This document shows positions 7,993-15,970 of a stretch of 47,208 bases of DNA, in pieces; position 1 is the first letter of the stretch; every line of letters starts with the position of its first letter. Below the pieces are notes generated by a model. It ran no database searches. It saw nothing but the letters and a program-made list of their open reading frames with translations, and was not told where the DNA came from. Location of the stretch: positions 1 to 47,208 of the forward strand of contig CAMZFV010000025.1 of the NCBI GenBank assembly GCA_947306175.1, given 5' to 3'. This DNA is from an uncultured Prevotellaceae bacterium (lineage in GTDB: Bacteria; Bacteroidota; Bacteroidia; Bacteroidales; Muribaculaceae). Made by a program: the position numbers and the translations under genes.

Positions 7993-8694
7993 ATGAAACA
8001 GATTAGATTGACGGTCATCGCCATGACCGTGATCGTGGTAGTCGCCATGACCCCCAATGTCATGGCCCAGGCCACACAAAATGTGCTGCAACTCGAAAAA
8101 GAAATTGAACAACACGAGAAAGTCATCAAGGAAAAGGAAAATGCCATTAAGGAACTTGAGGACAAGATTGAGGACTTCAAGTCACAGCTCAAGAGCCTCG
8201 AATCCCAAAAGAAGACCCTCGAAAAGGAACTCAAGGAAGAGGTGAAGGTGCGCAAGGACAAATTCACCACCCGCGATGAACTCGTGTATGACCAGGAGAT
8301 TGCCGACGTGCTCTACAATGCCTACAACAAGAGCGATGTGGACGAGGCACTCGAGAGCTTTGAAGGCATGGAGACCAAGGAGGTCCTGAAGAAGAAAGAA
8401 CTCGTCGAGAAGTATGGCGAGTACACCAAGAATCTCAAGGAGTTCATGGAGAAGAGCAAGAAACAGCTGTCAGAGAACGGCTGGAAATACCTCTCATCCA
8501 ACAGCGACCTCTACAAGAAGTTTGAGAAAGGACTCAAGGGCACCAAGTACTGGAAAATCTACAACAAGAAGGAGAAGAGCGAGAGCATCGACTATCTGGA
8601 CCGCGTCATGGACAAGATCATGATGTTCAAGAACGAGGGCCTCAAGAACGAATCCCAGTTCAACCAGATCCTCAACCTCCTCTACGCCAACTAA
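7993..8694 (+). CDS. Exported coiled-coil protein of unknown function
   Basis: The 233-residue protein has a signal peptide ending near MAQA (about residue 26). A long, highly charged coiled coil follows at about 30-85 (LEKEIEQHEKVIKEKENAIK and onward, with Leu/Ile heptads). Residues 90-233 are a Lys/Glu-rich, mostly helical region ending FNQILNLLYAN. No enzyme motif is visible. It is monocistronic, with its own promoter box and a strong terminator at 8736. It is likely periplasmic. No family was recognised with confidence. Confidence 0.7.
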   Translation: MKQIRLTVIAMTVIVVVAMTPNVMAQATQNVLQLEKEIEQHEKVIKEKENAIKELEDKIEDFKSQLKSLESQKKTLEKELKEEVKVRKDKFTTRDELVYDQEIADVLYNAYNKSDVDEALESFEGMETKEVLKKKELVEKYGEYTKNLKEFMEKSKKQLSENGWKYLSSNSDLYKKFEKGLKGTKYWKIYNKKEKSESIDYLDRVMDKIMMFKNEGLKNESQFNQILNLLYAN

Positions 8695-8735
8695 ACCGAT
8701 ATTTTTGTGAAACTCTTCACATAGGGCAGAAGTCA

Positions 8736-8779
8736 AAAAAACGTCTAATGGTGTTGCAATTAGCCCATTAGACGTTTTT
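8736..8779 (+). terminator. Intrinsic terminator after the coiled-coil protein gene
   Basis: The arms AAAACGTCTAATGG and CCATTAGACGTTTT form a perfect 14-base stem with a 13-base loop and a T-run. It lies next to the 3' end of the oppositely oriented tRNA and can serve both. Confidence 0.9.
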
Positions 8780-8784
8780 AATTG

Positions 8785-8858
8785 TGGTCCCACTTGGGCT
8801 TGAACCAAGGACTCCCTGATTATGAGTCAGGTGCTCTAACCAACTGAGCTATAGGACC
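8785..8858 (-). tRNA. tRNA with CAU anticodon (probably tRNA-Ile2; Met possible)
   Basis: On the minus strand a 74-base cloverleaf runs from GGTCCTA to TGGGACCA. The acceptor stem is GGTCCTA/TGGGACC (with one G-T pair), the D-loop is AGCTCAGTTGGTTAGAGC, the anticodon stem-loop is CCTGA-CTCATAA-TCAGG, and the T-arm contains GGTTCAAGCC. The CCA end is not encoded. A CAU anticodon with GACTCATAATC resembles E. coli ileX (lysidine-modified Ile2), but an elongator Met tRNA has the same loop. Identity elements cannot settle this by eye. Confidence 0.92.
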
Positions 8859-8891
8859 GGCTTATGGAGTCATCGACTTCCAAAGCGGTTG

Positions 8892-8899
8892 CAAAGGTA
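8892..8899 (-). promoter_or_regulatory. -7 promoter element for the tRNA
   Basis: The minus strand reads TACCTTTG, an exact TAnnTTTG, 34 bases upstream of the mature 5' end of the tRNA. Confidence 0.65.
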
Positions 8900-9101
8900 C
8901 AACAAATATTGCTAACGGGCAAACGCAGTGTGGGATTTTTTTGTTGGTGTGACATTAATGAGGGTTAGAATGCCTGATTGGCAACAATATTTGCCATTTT
9001 GGGCTTTTCTCGTGAAAAAAATGCAGGGAAAAGCGCAGATTTAACATCTTTTAAAACTTTATATTGGTTTTATTAGAGAAAAATTTCGTTATTTTGCGAG
9101 T

Positions 9102-9192
9102 GATAATAGAAATGCTTTTATGGGGTAAATATAGTTTTCAAGTATTAGTAATTATGAGGGTCTCAGCAGTGATTGCTTGGGCCTTTCTTTTT
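9102..9192 (+). ncRNA. Possible small RNA (promoter-like box plus orphan terminator)
   Basis: The 337-base gap 8859-9195 holds no plausible gene. On the plus strand TTGG (9064) and TTATTTTG (9089-9096, one mismatch to TAnnTTTG) could be a promoter. About 90 bases on is a terminator-like hairpin: GGTCTCAGCA (9159-9168) pairing with TGCTTGGGCC (9174-9183), followed by TTTCTTTTT. No plus-strand gene upstream needs this terminator, because the coiled-coil gene ends at 8736-8779. A roughly 90-base transcript is therefore plausible. A 21-codon ORF at 9154 overlaps the hairpin and is probably chance. Confidence 0.35.
9159..9192 (+). terminator. Orphan plus-strand terminator
   Basis: Nine of ten stem pairs form, counting G-T wobbles, with a 5-base loop and the tail TTTCTTTTT. 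The reverse strand lacks a U-tract, so it does not serve wbqC, whose stop codon lies at 9196. Confidence 0.6.
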
Positions 9193-9195
9193 GCC

Positions 9196-9840
9196 TTAAA
9201 TTCTGGTCATTTCCATTAATGTGAAAATGCCTTCGCGCCCCATGTGCATCATCAAATCAAAAATGCTCAGATCGGGGCAGAAGCCACTCGATGCGGTCCA
9301 CATCTGATAATAGGGGACATCGGTGATGGGCAGGGTGTCTGCCTTCTTCATGCCGATGCGGCCGCGCAGGTCCTCGGTCACAGCCTGATCCACCTTCTCG
9401 CCTTCACTCAGGTAGCGGGTCTCCAAGGGCAAGTCCATGAAATCGACGATGAGGCCATGCAGCTGGGCGTTGAACTCATGCAGGTAACGCTGGCTGCCGT
9501 AAATCGCCCGATAGAGGTCATCGGCGACATAGTCGAAATAGGGCGACCGCCCGTAGGCCGAATACAAGGCGCCCCAGTGCAGACGACGCCAGTCGCCATG
9601 CTCCGAGATGAGCACGTCGCGCAGGGGTGTCATCATGTTGTTGGTGGAGCCCACGAGGGGCACGGTGAGCGTCTGCAGGCCGTTAGGGCCGTCGATGCGG
9701 TAACGGTGGTGGCTGTGACGCAAGGGCAGGCGCCGCTCGTCAAGGTCAACCAACAACGTGCCTGCCTTGATGGCTGCGGCATAGCACCGCACGCTGGCGG
9801 CACACATGCTGCCCATGACGACAGCCCTGGGTAAGGTCAC
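9196..9840 (-). CDS. WbqC-like family protein
   Basis: The 214-residue protein matches the WbqC-like family seen next to signal peptidase in many Bacteroidota. Recognisable parts are RYRIDGPNGLQTLTVPLVG near 46-64, the WGALYSAYGRSPYFDYVAD stretch near 88-106, and the C-terminal YYQMWTASSGFCPDLSIFDL. WbqC proteins occur in O-antigen clusters and have no settled biochemical role. The start overlaps the end of lepB by four bases, so it is the second gene of a lepB-wbqC operon. It lies outside any visible polysaccharide locus here. Confidence 0.85.
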   Translation of the reverse strand: MTLPRAVVMGSMCAASVRCYAAAIKAGTLLVDLDERRLPLRHSHHRYRIDGPNGLQTLTVPLVGSTNNMMTPLRDVLISEHGDWRRLHWGALYSAYGRSPYFDYVADDLYRAIYGSQRYLHEFNAQLHGLIVDFMDLPLETRYLSEGEKVDQAVTEDLRGRIGMKKADTLPITDVPYYQMWTASSGFCPDLSIFDLMMHMGREGIFTLMEMTRI

Positions 9841-11261
9841 TTCTTGTCGGGATTAGGCATCTTGAAGATGCGGTTCCAGCGGATGCCACCGTTGAAGAGG
9901 CTGTGGTCCTTGTCAAACGAGATGAGGATGATGGCTGGAGTGCCCACGATGTGGTCCTCGGGCACGAAGCCCCAGTAGCGGGAGTCGAGCGAGTTGTCGC
10001 GGTTATCGCCCTGCATCCAGTAGTAATCCATCTTGAAGGTGTAGCTGGTTGCGGGTTGGCCGTTGATGAGAATCTGACCGTCCTTCACCTCCAGGGTGTT
10101 GCCCTCGTAGTTGCGGATGCAACGCTCATACAGCGGCAGGTTCTCAAGAGTCAAATCCACCTTAGCACCTTTCTTGGGAATCCAGATGGGGCCGTAATTG
10201 GCGTGTGTCCAGCCGTAATCAACACCCACGGGATAGGTGATCAGGGTCTCGCTGGGATCAGGCTGGATGCGCTGTACGATTTCAACCCATGGCTTAGACT
10301 CTAAGGTCTTTTTCATCTCGGCAGTGAGCGGCAAAACGTACTCCATCGCACTGACAAACCCGCGAGCCTGGTCCTCATTGCTGATGCCCAATTCTTCAAA
10401 GATATCTTCGCTGAACGGGGTGCCGTCAGTCCTGACATAGTAGCAGTACTGCACATTCTTTGGCTGCGGCACGGCCTTGCCGTTCACATAGACGATGCCT
10501 TCCTTGATCTGCAAGGTCTCGCCTGGCAAGCCCAGACAACGCTTCACATAGTTGTCACGGCGGTCAACGGGGCGGTAGATGATGTCACCAAATACGTCCT
10601 TATTGTTGCGCACAACATCACGGCCATGCTGCAGACACAGGGTGTAATAGTCAGGGTTGGGGCTCTTGAGCGCCACAGTGTCGCCAGCGGGGAAGTTAAA
10701 GACAACGATGTCCATACGCTCCACGTTGCGCAGGCCCTTCAGGCGGTGATAATCCAGCTGCGGGTGTTCGAAGTAGGACTTACAGTTGAGGAACGGCAGC
10801 GTGTTTTGTGCCAGCGGGAAATGCAACGGCGTCTGCGGCACACGAGGGCCATAGACCACCTTGTTCACCCACAGGAAGTCACCCGTCAAGAGCGATTTCT
10901 CGAGCGACGACGAGGGAATCTGATAATTCTGGCCTACGAACAGGAAGAGGAAATAGACCAGCACAAGGGCATAGACAATGGCGTCAATCCAACTCATGAT
11001 GGTTTTCAGGGTCTTGTTCTTCATCCCCTTCCATGCGCCCCAGGGCAGGAACTGAGTCAGGTAGATGTCACCCAGCAGTAACAAGCCCAAGAGCAACCAG
11101 GGGTTGCCCATCCAGATGGTCCACAGCACATAGATCAGCGCCACGATACCGAAACGCCACCAGCGTGTCGTTTTCACGCGCCCCAAGCGCTCCTTGAGGG
11201 AACCGGTTTGCCTTACATACTCTTCACTCTTATCTTTTCCTTTGTCTTTGTCGTTAGCCAT
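9837..11261 (-). CDS. lepB: Signal peptidase I (long Bacteroidota form)
   Basis: The start chosen is MANDKDKGK (11261); an upstream in-frame ATG (11276) would add five residues. At 474 residues it is much longer than E. coli LepB, from an extended N-terminal membrane region and a large insertion. Hydrophobic segments lie at about 37-75 and 90-112. The catalytic Ser119 is in IPSSSLEKSLLTGDF. The catalytic Lys is in NYVKRCLGLPGETLQI, and the box E signature GDNRDNSLDSRYWGFVPEDH is intact. A roughly 120-residue insertion separates the Lys box from box E. It removes signal peptides at the inner membrane and is operonic with wbqC. Confidence 0.93.
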   Translation of the reverse strand: MANDKDKGKDKSEEYVRQTGSLKERLGRVKTTRWWRFGIVALIYVLWTIWMGNPWLLLGLLLLGDIYLTQFLPWGAWKGMKNKTLKTIMSWIDAIVYALVLVYFLFLFVGQNYQIPSSSLEKSLLTGDFLWVNKVVYGPRVPQTPLHFPLAQNTLPFLNCKSYFEHPQLDYHRLKGLRNVERMDIVVFNFPAGDTVALKSPNPDYYTLCLQHGRDVVRNNKDVFGDIIYRPVDRRDNYVKRCLGLPGETLQIKEGIVYVNGKAVPQPKNVQYCYYVRTDGTPFSEDIFEELGISNEDQARGFVSAMEYVLPLTAEMKKTLESKPWVEIVQRIQPDPSETLITYPVGVDYGWTHANYGPIWIPKKGAKVDLTLENLPLYERCIRNYEGNTLEVKDGQILINGQPATSYTFKMDYYWMQGDNRDNSLDSRYWGFVPEDHIVGTPAIILISFDKDHSLFNGGIRWNRIFKMPNPDKK

Positions 11262-11391
11262 AAAATGTCGTGTCATGATTAAAATTTCGGTGCGAAATTA
11301 CTAAATAATGTGGAAAATGCACTATTTTTGCGCTACAAGAGACGTTTTTTAGATAAATTTGACGTAACCGCAACAAAGAATCAAACAAATT

Positions 11392-11399
11392 TACATTTG
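11392..11399 (+). promoter_or_regulatory. -7 promoter element for the PH-domain gene
   Basis: TACATTTG matches TAnnTTTG, 33 bases before the ATG at 11432. An overlapping minus-strand match (TAAATTTG, 11386-11393) and a near match at 11293-11300 could serve lepB. Confidence 0.5.
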
Positions 11400-11431
11400 T
11401 TTTCGGTCCGCACATTATTTTAGGATAAGTT

Positions 11432-11797
11432 ATGAAAATCAGCAAGATCATCGCCCCTGGCGAAACCATACTCTACCAGCCCCGCCTCACCAAGTGGGCC
11501 TACCTGCACTTGGGCAGCCTCATACGCAACCTGACCACGACTATATTTGTGAGCGACAAGCGTTTTTTCCATAGTTACGGCTGGATACACCGTCATGCCC
11601 ATGAGATCGTCATCGGCAAGGTCGAGAGCATCCTCGTCGAGCAGAACCTGTGGGGCCGCATCTTCAACTACGGCACAATCAAGGTCTCGGGCACTGGCGC
11701 CGGCACCATCATCCTGCGCTACATCAAGCGCCCCATCGAGTTCCAACGTCAAGTCCGCGCCATCCAGGGCAGCGGCACCTCCCCCAATGTGGAGTAA
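11432..11797 (+). CDS. Bacterial PH-domain (YdbS/YdbT-like) protein
   Basis: The 121-residue protein resembles the bPH2 domain: PGETILYQPRLTKW near the start, TTIFVSDKRFFHSYGW in the middle, then HEIVIGKVESILVEQNLWGRI and YGTIKVSGTGAG. The order of an initial strand, a conserved arginine-containing strand, a V-E-S-I strand and G-x-G-T-I is typical of that family. Unlike most YdbT proteins it has no clear membrane segment. The function is not known. It is the only gene between lepB (divergent) and a large inverted repeat at 11812-11861. Confidence 0.7.
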   Translation: MKISKIIAPGETILYQPRLTKWAYLHLGSLIRNLTTTIFVSDKRFFHSYGWIHRHAHEIVIGKVESILVEQNLWGRIFNYGTIKVSGTGAGTIILRYIKRPIEFQRQVRAIQGSGTSPNVE

Positions 11798-11811
11798 CTC
11801 ATAGGACAATT

Positions 11812-11861
11812 CGATTTTTGTCCAAATCTATAGTTTTTACCCCACATTTGGACAAAATTCG
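11812..11861. repeat. Long AT-rich inverted repeat downstream of the PH-domain gene
   Basis: The arms CGATTTTTGTCCAAAT (11812-11827) and ATTTGGACAAAATTCG (11846-11861) pair over 15 of 16 positions with an 18-base loop. It may end the PH-gene transcript, although its stem is AT-rich and no T-run follows directly. It may also shield the second toxin-antitoxin promoter. Confidence 0.6.
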
Positions 11862-11917
11862 TTGTTTTATCATTTAATAGGCGCTCATGGATGTTTTATA
11901 ATCCAAGATTATTCTGC

Positions 11918-11929
11918 CAAAAATTTTTG
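11918..11929. promoter_or_regulatory. Palindrome upstream of the second higBA promoter
   Basis: CAAAAATTTTTG is a perfect 12-base palindrome about 19 bases upstream of the -7 box at 11948. It is placed like an autoregulatory operator for HigA. The AT-rich composition makes a chance match possible. Confidence 0.35.
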
Positions 11930-11947
11930 TAATTCAAAATTTTAATC

Positions 11948-11955
11948 TACCTTTG
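11948..11955 (+). promoter_or_regulatory. -7 promoter element for the second higBA operon
   Basis: TACCTTTG is an exact match, ending nine bases before the toxin ATG. The predicted leader is only about five bases, so the toxin mRNA may be almost leaderless. Confidence 0.6.
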
Positions 11956-11963
11956 CCACTGAT

Positions 11964-12263
11964 ATGAGAATAGTTTCACATAAACGATTGGTTGAGTTCT
12001 ACCAACGCAAAGGACATGGGGACTCCCAAGCAGCACTGGAGCGGTGGCACCATATTGCCCTACATGCTGAATGGAGAAATCTCTCAGACATTAAGATTGA
12101 CTTCCCCGCAACTGATTATGTGGGAAATCAACACTTTGTTTTTAACATTAGAGGCAATAAATACAGACTCGTAGTGGTCGTCAAATTCACAATCGGACAC
12201 ATTTTCATTAGATTTGTCGGCACACATAGCGAATACGAGAAAATTGACGCATCAACAATATAA
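11964..12263 (+). CDS. higB: Type II toxin, HigB family mRNA interferase
   Basis: The 99-residue protein matches the HigB_toxin family: MRIVSHKRLVEFYQRKGH at the start, WRNLSDIKIDFPATDYVGN in the middle, then HFVFNIRGNKYRLVVVVKF and the end motif IRFVGTHSEYEKIDA. These toxins cleave mRNA on the ribosome. The gene is AT-rich against its surroundings. It is followed after 11 bases by its antitoxin. It belongs to a different toxin family from the module at 3534, so the two should not cross-neutralise readily. Confidence 0.9.
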   Translation: MRIVSHKRLVEFYQRKGHGDSQAALERWHHIALHAEWRNLSDIKIDFPATDYVGNQHFVFNIRGNKYRLVVVVKFTIGHIFIRFVGTHSEYEKIDASTI

Positions 12264-12274
12264 ACGCAATATCT

Positions 12275-12637
12275 ATGGGCACAGTAACTAAAGAACAATA
12301 CGAATTTGCTCTTCAACGGGTTGAAGAATTACTGCCATTAGTTGACGATAACACGCCAACCAACGACAGGAACGCATTGGAACTGACTATTATGTCTAAT
12401 GCAATTATTGAATACGAGAATGAGCATTTTCCAATAGGAACACCGACGGTTGCACAACTTATCGAATTAGCTCTTGAGGACATGCACATGACCCAAAAAC
12501 AATTGGCACAACAAGTTGGCGTGAGTCCTTCTCGCATCAGCGATTACATTTCAGGTCGTGCTGAACCAACATTAAAGGTCGCTCGGCAACTGTGTATGAC
12601 ACTCAATATTACTCCAGCCATGATGATGGGAATATAA
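12275..12637 (+). CDS. higA: Antitoxin, HigA-type XRE protein
   Basis: The 120-residue protein has a helical N-terminal toxin-binding part (about 1-60, with LPLVDDNTPTNDRNALELTI) and an HTH domain at about 63-118, MTQKQLAQQVGVSPSRISDY being the DNA-binding core. This is the layout of the antitoxins that pair with HigB_toxin proteins. It should repress the operon promoter at 11948. Its stop is 25 bases before the RNA methyltransferase ATG, with no visible promoter between. Confidence 0.9.
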   Translation: MGTVTKEQYEFALQRVEELLPLVDDNTPTNDRNALELTIMSNAIIEYENEHFPIGTPTVAQLIELALEDMHMTQKQLAQQVGVSPSRISDYISGRAEPTLKVARQLCMTLNITPAMMMGI

Positions 12638-12662
12638 TTCTATCGTCATTTAACTGAATTAT

Positions 12663-13466
12663 ATGTCGATTATTGAGGTCACATCGTTGGAGCAACCTGG
12701 GGTTGAGGTCTATGGGACCTTGACCGAGGCACAGCTGCGCAACCGCCTGGAGCCGGATAAGGGCATCTTCATCGCCGAGAGTCCTAAGGTCATCCATGTC
12801 GCCCTCGACGCGGGCTATGAGCCATTGTCGCTGCTGTGTGAGCGGCGTCACATCACGGGCGATGCCGCCAGCCTCATCGAGCGCTGCGGTGACATCCCGA
12901 TCTATACAGGTGAGCGTGAATTGTTGGCCTCACTCACGGGTTACACATTAACGCGTGGTGTGCTGTGCGCCATGCGTCGTCCCATGGCCCGCCCCGTTGC
13001 CGACATTTGCCGCGACGCCCGCCGCGTGGTAGTCATCGACGGCGTGACCGACACGACCAACATCGGTGCCATCTTCCGCTCGGCAGCGGCACTGGGCATC
13101 GATGCGGTGCTATTGACACCGACGGCCTGCGACCCGCTGAACCGCCGCGCCGTGCGTGTGTCAATGGGTTCGGTGTTCCTCGTTCCCTGGACATGGATTG
13201 ATGAGCCTGTCACGCCACATCTGCATGACCTGGGCTTCACCACAGCCGCCATGGCGCTGAGCGACGACTCCATCCCGCTCGACGACCCCGCGCTAAAACG
13301 TGAGCCTCGTCTGGCTATCATCATGGGTACAGAGGGCGACGGCCTCGCCCACAACGTCATCACCGATGCCGACCATGTCGTGCGTATCCCGATGAAGCAC
13401 AATGTTGATTCCCTCAACGTCGCGGCAGCCGCCGCTGTCGCCTTTTGGGAACTGCGCAAGAAATAG
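12663..13466 (+). CDS. TrmH/SpoU-family RNA 2'-O-methyltransferase
   Basis: The 267-residue protein has an N-terminal substrate-binding part (about 1-100, with GIFIAESPKVIHVALDAGYE) and a SPOUT knot domain. Motif 1 is the DGVTDTTNIGAIFRSAAALG region near 120-139, motif 2 is IIMGTEGDGL near 218, and motif 3 is IPMKHNVDSLNVAAAAAVAFWE at the end. It should methylate a 2'-hydroxyl in tRNA or rRNA using SAM; the target position cannot be told. It follows the higBA pair in the same direction and appears to share its transcript. Confidence 0.9.
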   Translation: MSIIEVTSLEQPGVEVYGTLTEAQLRNRLEPDKGIFIAESPKVIHVALDAGYEPLSLLCERRHITGDAASLIERCGDIPIYTGERELLASLTGYTLTRGVLCAMRRPMARPVADICRDARRVVVIDGVTDTTNIGAIFRSAAALGIDAVLLTPTACDPLNRRAVRVSMGSVFLVPWTWIDEPVTPHLHDLGFTTAAMALSDDSIPLDDPALKREPRLAIIMGTEGDGLAHNVITDADHVVRIPMKHNVDSLNVAAAAAVAFWELRKK

Positions 13467-13493
13467 AATCATTAACCCTAACGATACACAACA

Positions 13494-14435
13494 ATGAAAA
13501 AAAAGAGCACAAAAACGAAAAAGTCTGCCGAAAAGACGAAAAAAGTTGCCGAAAATACGCAAACGCCTGCCGATTATCAACAGGATCTGTACGGTAGTTT
13601 CAAAATACCCAAAAAAGTCCGCGCTTGGATCAAGGAGTCACAGTTTCTGGCCACAACCCTCTCGATTATACTTACTTTTGGTACGACTGGGTTGCTCGAG
13701 CATTGCCAGCGCATCAAGGACCGCAAGTTGTCGGCGATGATGGTGATGGGCAACATCGAGACTTTTGCCCGACAGGTGGATGAGATGGCCGAAGGCATGT
13801 CCCGCCGAGATTCCATTGCAACATGGATGCTGAGCCTGCCTCAGGATTCACTTGACTTGATTCCCTCCATCGAGATGGTCAACGTCATCAATGATCTCAT
13901 TGCAGGTATTGAATTCCTGACACATGACAAGACTGCCGAAAGCATCTTCAGCAACAACATCGAGACGTGGAAAAACATGGAGAAGTTCGAGTTCATTGAC
14001 AACGTGGGCACCTGCTTCTCTGAAATGAATGCCGATGAAAACTATTGGAAAGAATGGGTGGAGGGGTTTGAAGAATCCGTCAACAATGTGCTCGAAAATC
14101 TACAGCCCGGCGAACACACCTGTACAAAACTGCTACAAGACAACGTCTTCAGGCAAAAAATTGAGAGTTTCCACGTAAGGAAAGCTTGGCTGGAATTTAA
14201 AGCAGCCAGGTACCGATATCTCAATCAGAGAAGCATGAAAATGATGGACATTGACTGGGAGGAGGTTGAAGCCTTTGCCAACCAACGAGAAAAGAGCATT
14301 GACCCCAACGAACCCGAACCCTTGCAGTCACAATTCCGCACAAAGCCTCTCAAGGCCGACAGCATGACGACCCTGCTCCCAATACGCCAACGCATCGACA
14401 GCATCATCCACGGCAAAATAAAACCTGAGCCATAA
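13494..14435 (+). CDS. Membrane-anchored protein of unknown function
   Basis: The 313-residue protein begins with a very Lys-rich, Thr-rich tail (about 1-26), then an amphipathic stretch and one probable membrane helix (about 50-67, FLATTLSIILTFGTTGLL). The rest is soluble and helical (DRKLSAMMVMGNIETFARQV onward) with acidic patches and Trp residues, ending in a Lys/Pro tail. The positive N-terminus suggests N-in topology with a periplasmic C-terminal domain. No known domain was recognised. It follows the RNA methyltransferase gene by 27 bases and is likely the last gene of that operon, ending at a terminator. Confidence 0.65.
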   Translation: MKKKSTKTKKSAEKTKKVAENTQTPADYQQDLYGSFKIPKKVRAWIKESQFLATTLSIILTFGTTGLLEHCQRIKDRKLSAMMVMGNIETFARQVDEMAEGMSRRDSIATWMLSLPQDSLDLIPSIEMVNVINDLIAGIEFLTHDKTAESIFSNNIETWKNMEKFEFIDNVGTCFSEMNADENYWKEWVEGFEESVNNVLENLQPGEHTCTKLLQDNVFRQKIESFHVRKAWLEFKAARYRYLNQRSMKMMDIDWEEVEAFANQREKSIDPNEPEPLQSQFRTKPLKADSMTTLLPIRQRIDSIIHGKIKPEP

Positions 14436-14442
14436 CGGTAAC

Positions 14443-14479
14443 AAAGGGGGTGTGCCAAAATTTTGACACACCCTCTTAT
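14443..14479. terminator. Bidirectional terminator between convergent genes
   Basis: AGGGGGTGTGCCAAAA pairs with TTTTGACACACCCTCTT, with one mismatch. It separates the membrane-anchored unknown protein gene (+) and mgtE (-). Confidence 0.85.
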
Positions 14480-14502
14480 TTATGATTTCACGATTATCGT
14501 AA

Positions 14503-15897
14503 TCACCCCATCCACGTGGTGAACACGTTGATGAGCCAACCGCTGATGGCCATGTAGATGGTGATGCCCACGATATCGTTGGTCACCGTGACGAAGGGGC
14601 CAGTGGCAATGGCCGGGTCAATCTTCAACCGCTCCAATACCAGCGGGACGATGGTACCGAACAGCGAAGCGAACATCACCACAAGGAAGAGCGAGGTGGT
14701 CACAGCTGCGGCAGCAATATTGGATTTAGTGGGATTATTGTCCACAGGGAAGAAACGGGTATACAGGTAGATGAGCAGTCCCATCACGAGCGCATTGATG
14801 AGGGCTGTGCTGAACTCCTTGAGCAGATGCTTGCCGACGTGCTTCACGTCAAGGCTGCCGTTGGCAAGACCCTGCACGACAATAGCGCTCGACTGGGTAC
14901 CCACGTTACCACCCGTACCACCAATCAAGGGGATAAACAACGCCAGACCTGGCAGGATGCGCAACAGGTCGGCATCGCCCTCGCCGCCGCCCAGAATCAG
15001 AGCGTTGATGATACCGCCCACCAGTCCGATGAGCAGCCAGGGCAAACGGGCGCGCACCTGACGGAAGACGTTGTCATCGGTCTCGATGTCGCCCCAGATA
15101 CCTGATGCCAACTGGTAGTCGTCCTCTCCCTGCTCACGCACGCGGTCGATGATGTCGTCAACAGTGATGCGACCCACCAGACGCCCGATGCTATCGACAA
15201 CGGGCATCGCCACGAGGTCATATTTCTCGAAGTCAAGAGCGACATCCTCGATGTGGGTATCGGTGCGCACACTCAAGGGGTCAGGCTCCATGACGTGTTT
15301 GATCTTGCTGGCTGACGGATTAGTGATGGTGGTCTTTAACGGGAAAATACCCTTCAGGCGGTTATCGTCGTCAACGACGTAGATATTGTAAATCTCATCC
15401 AGATCCTCGGCCTGCTGGCGCATTGCCTTGATGCAGTCGGGCATCGACATATTCTCGTTGACGACAATCATCTCGGTGGACATGTAACCACCAGCGGTAT
15501 CCTCGTCATATTGCAGCAGGTCAACGATATCACCCGCCTGCTCCACGTCGTCGATATGGCTGATAACGTCTTCACGGTCTTCCTCGTCAAGCTCCTGGAT
15601 CACATCCACAGCGTCGTCGGCATCCATCTGCTCCACCTGCTTGGCGATCTCCTCGTTGGGCATCAGCTCCATCAGGTCATGGCGCTTGGCCTCGTCGAGT
15701 TCCACAAGCACGTCGGCAGCCGTCTCATCGTCGAGCAGCAACATGATAAACAGGGCCTCGTCATTATGGAGGTCACCTACAAGTTCGGCGATATCGGCTG
15801 GATGCAGGTCTTGTATTTTGGCACGCACAAGTTCCTCATTTTTATTGTCAATGAGGTCATTGAGCGTTTGGAGATATTCTTCGGTAAACTCTTTCAT
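14503..15897 (-). CDS. mgtE: Magnesium transporter MgtE
   Basis: The 464-residue protein is full length. Domains in order are the MgtE N-terminal superhelix (about 10-125, with repeated LHPADIAELVGDL and LMELMPNEEIAKQVEQMDAD segments), a CBS pair (about 130-255, with VDDDNRLKGIFPL and VDSIGRLVGRITVDDIIDRV), and five membrane helices (about 285-464). The pore region GGTGGNVGTQSSAIVVQGL and the ITNDIVG-like FVTVTNDIVGITIYM segment are present. MgtE is a Mg2+-gated channel in the inner membrane; the acidic N domain and CBS pair sense cytosolic Mg2+. No leader RNA was recognised upstream. Confidence 0.95.
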   Translation of the reverse strand: MKEFTEEYLQTLNDLIDNKNEELVRAKIQDLHPADIAELVGDLHNDEALFIMLLLDDETAADVLVELDEAKRHDLMELMPNEEIAKQVEQMDADDAVDVIQELDEEDREDVISHIDDVEQAGDIVDLLQYDEDTAGGYMSTEMIVVNENMSMPDCIKAMRQQAEDLDEIYNIYVVDDDNRLKGIFPLKTTITNPSASKIKHVMEPDPLSVRTDTHIEDVALDFEKYDLVAMPVVDSIGRLVGRITVDDIIDRVREQGEDDYQLASGIWGDIETDDNVFRQVRARLPWLLIGLVGGIINALILGGGEGDADLLRILPGLALFIPLIGGTGGNVGTQSSAIVVQGLANGSLDVKHVGKHLLKEFSTALINALVMGLLIYLYTRFFPVDNNPTKSNIAAAAVTTSLFLVVMFASLFGTIVPLVLERLKIDPAIATGPFVTVTNDIVGITIYMAISGWLINVFTTWMG

Positions 15898-15970
15898 CGT
15901 TTTCAGCTTTCAGTTTTTTAGTCCTTCGTTTTCTGTTCCAGGTTTCTAATTCTCATTTCTTTTATGGAAT

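Noticed and set aside
8785..8858. tRNA as an integration site
   Set aside because: No integrase gene or direct repeat of the tRNA 3' end was seen within the window.
9154..9219. 21-codon ORF starting MRVSAVIAWAF
   Set aside because: It overlaps the orphan terminator and the end of wbqC; too short and unsupported to call a gene.
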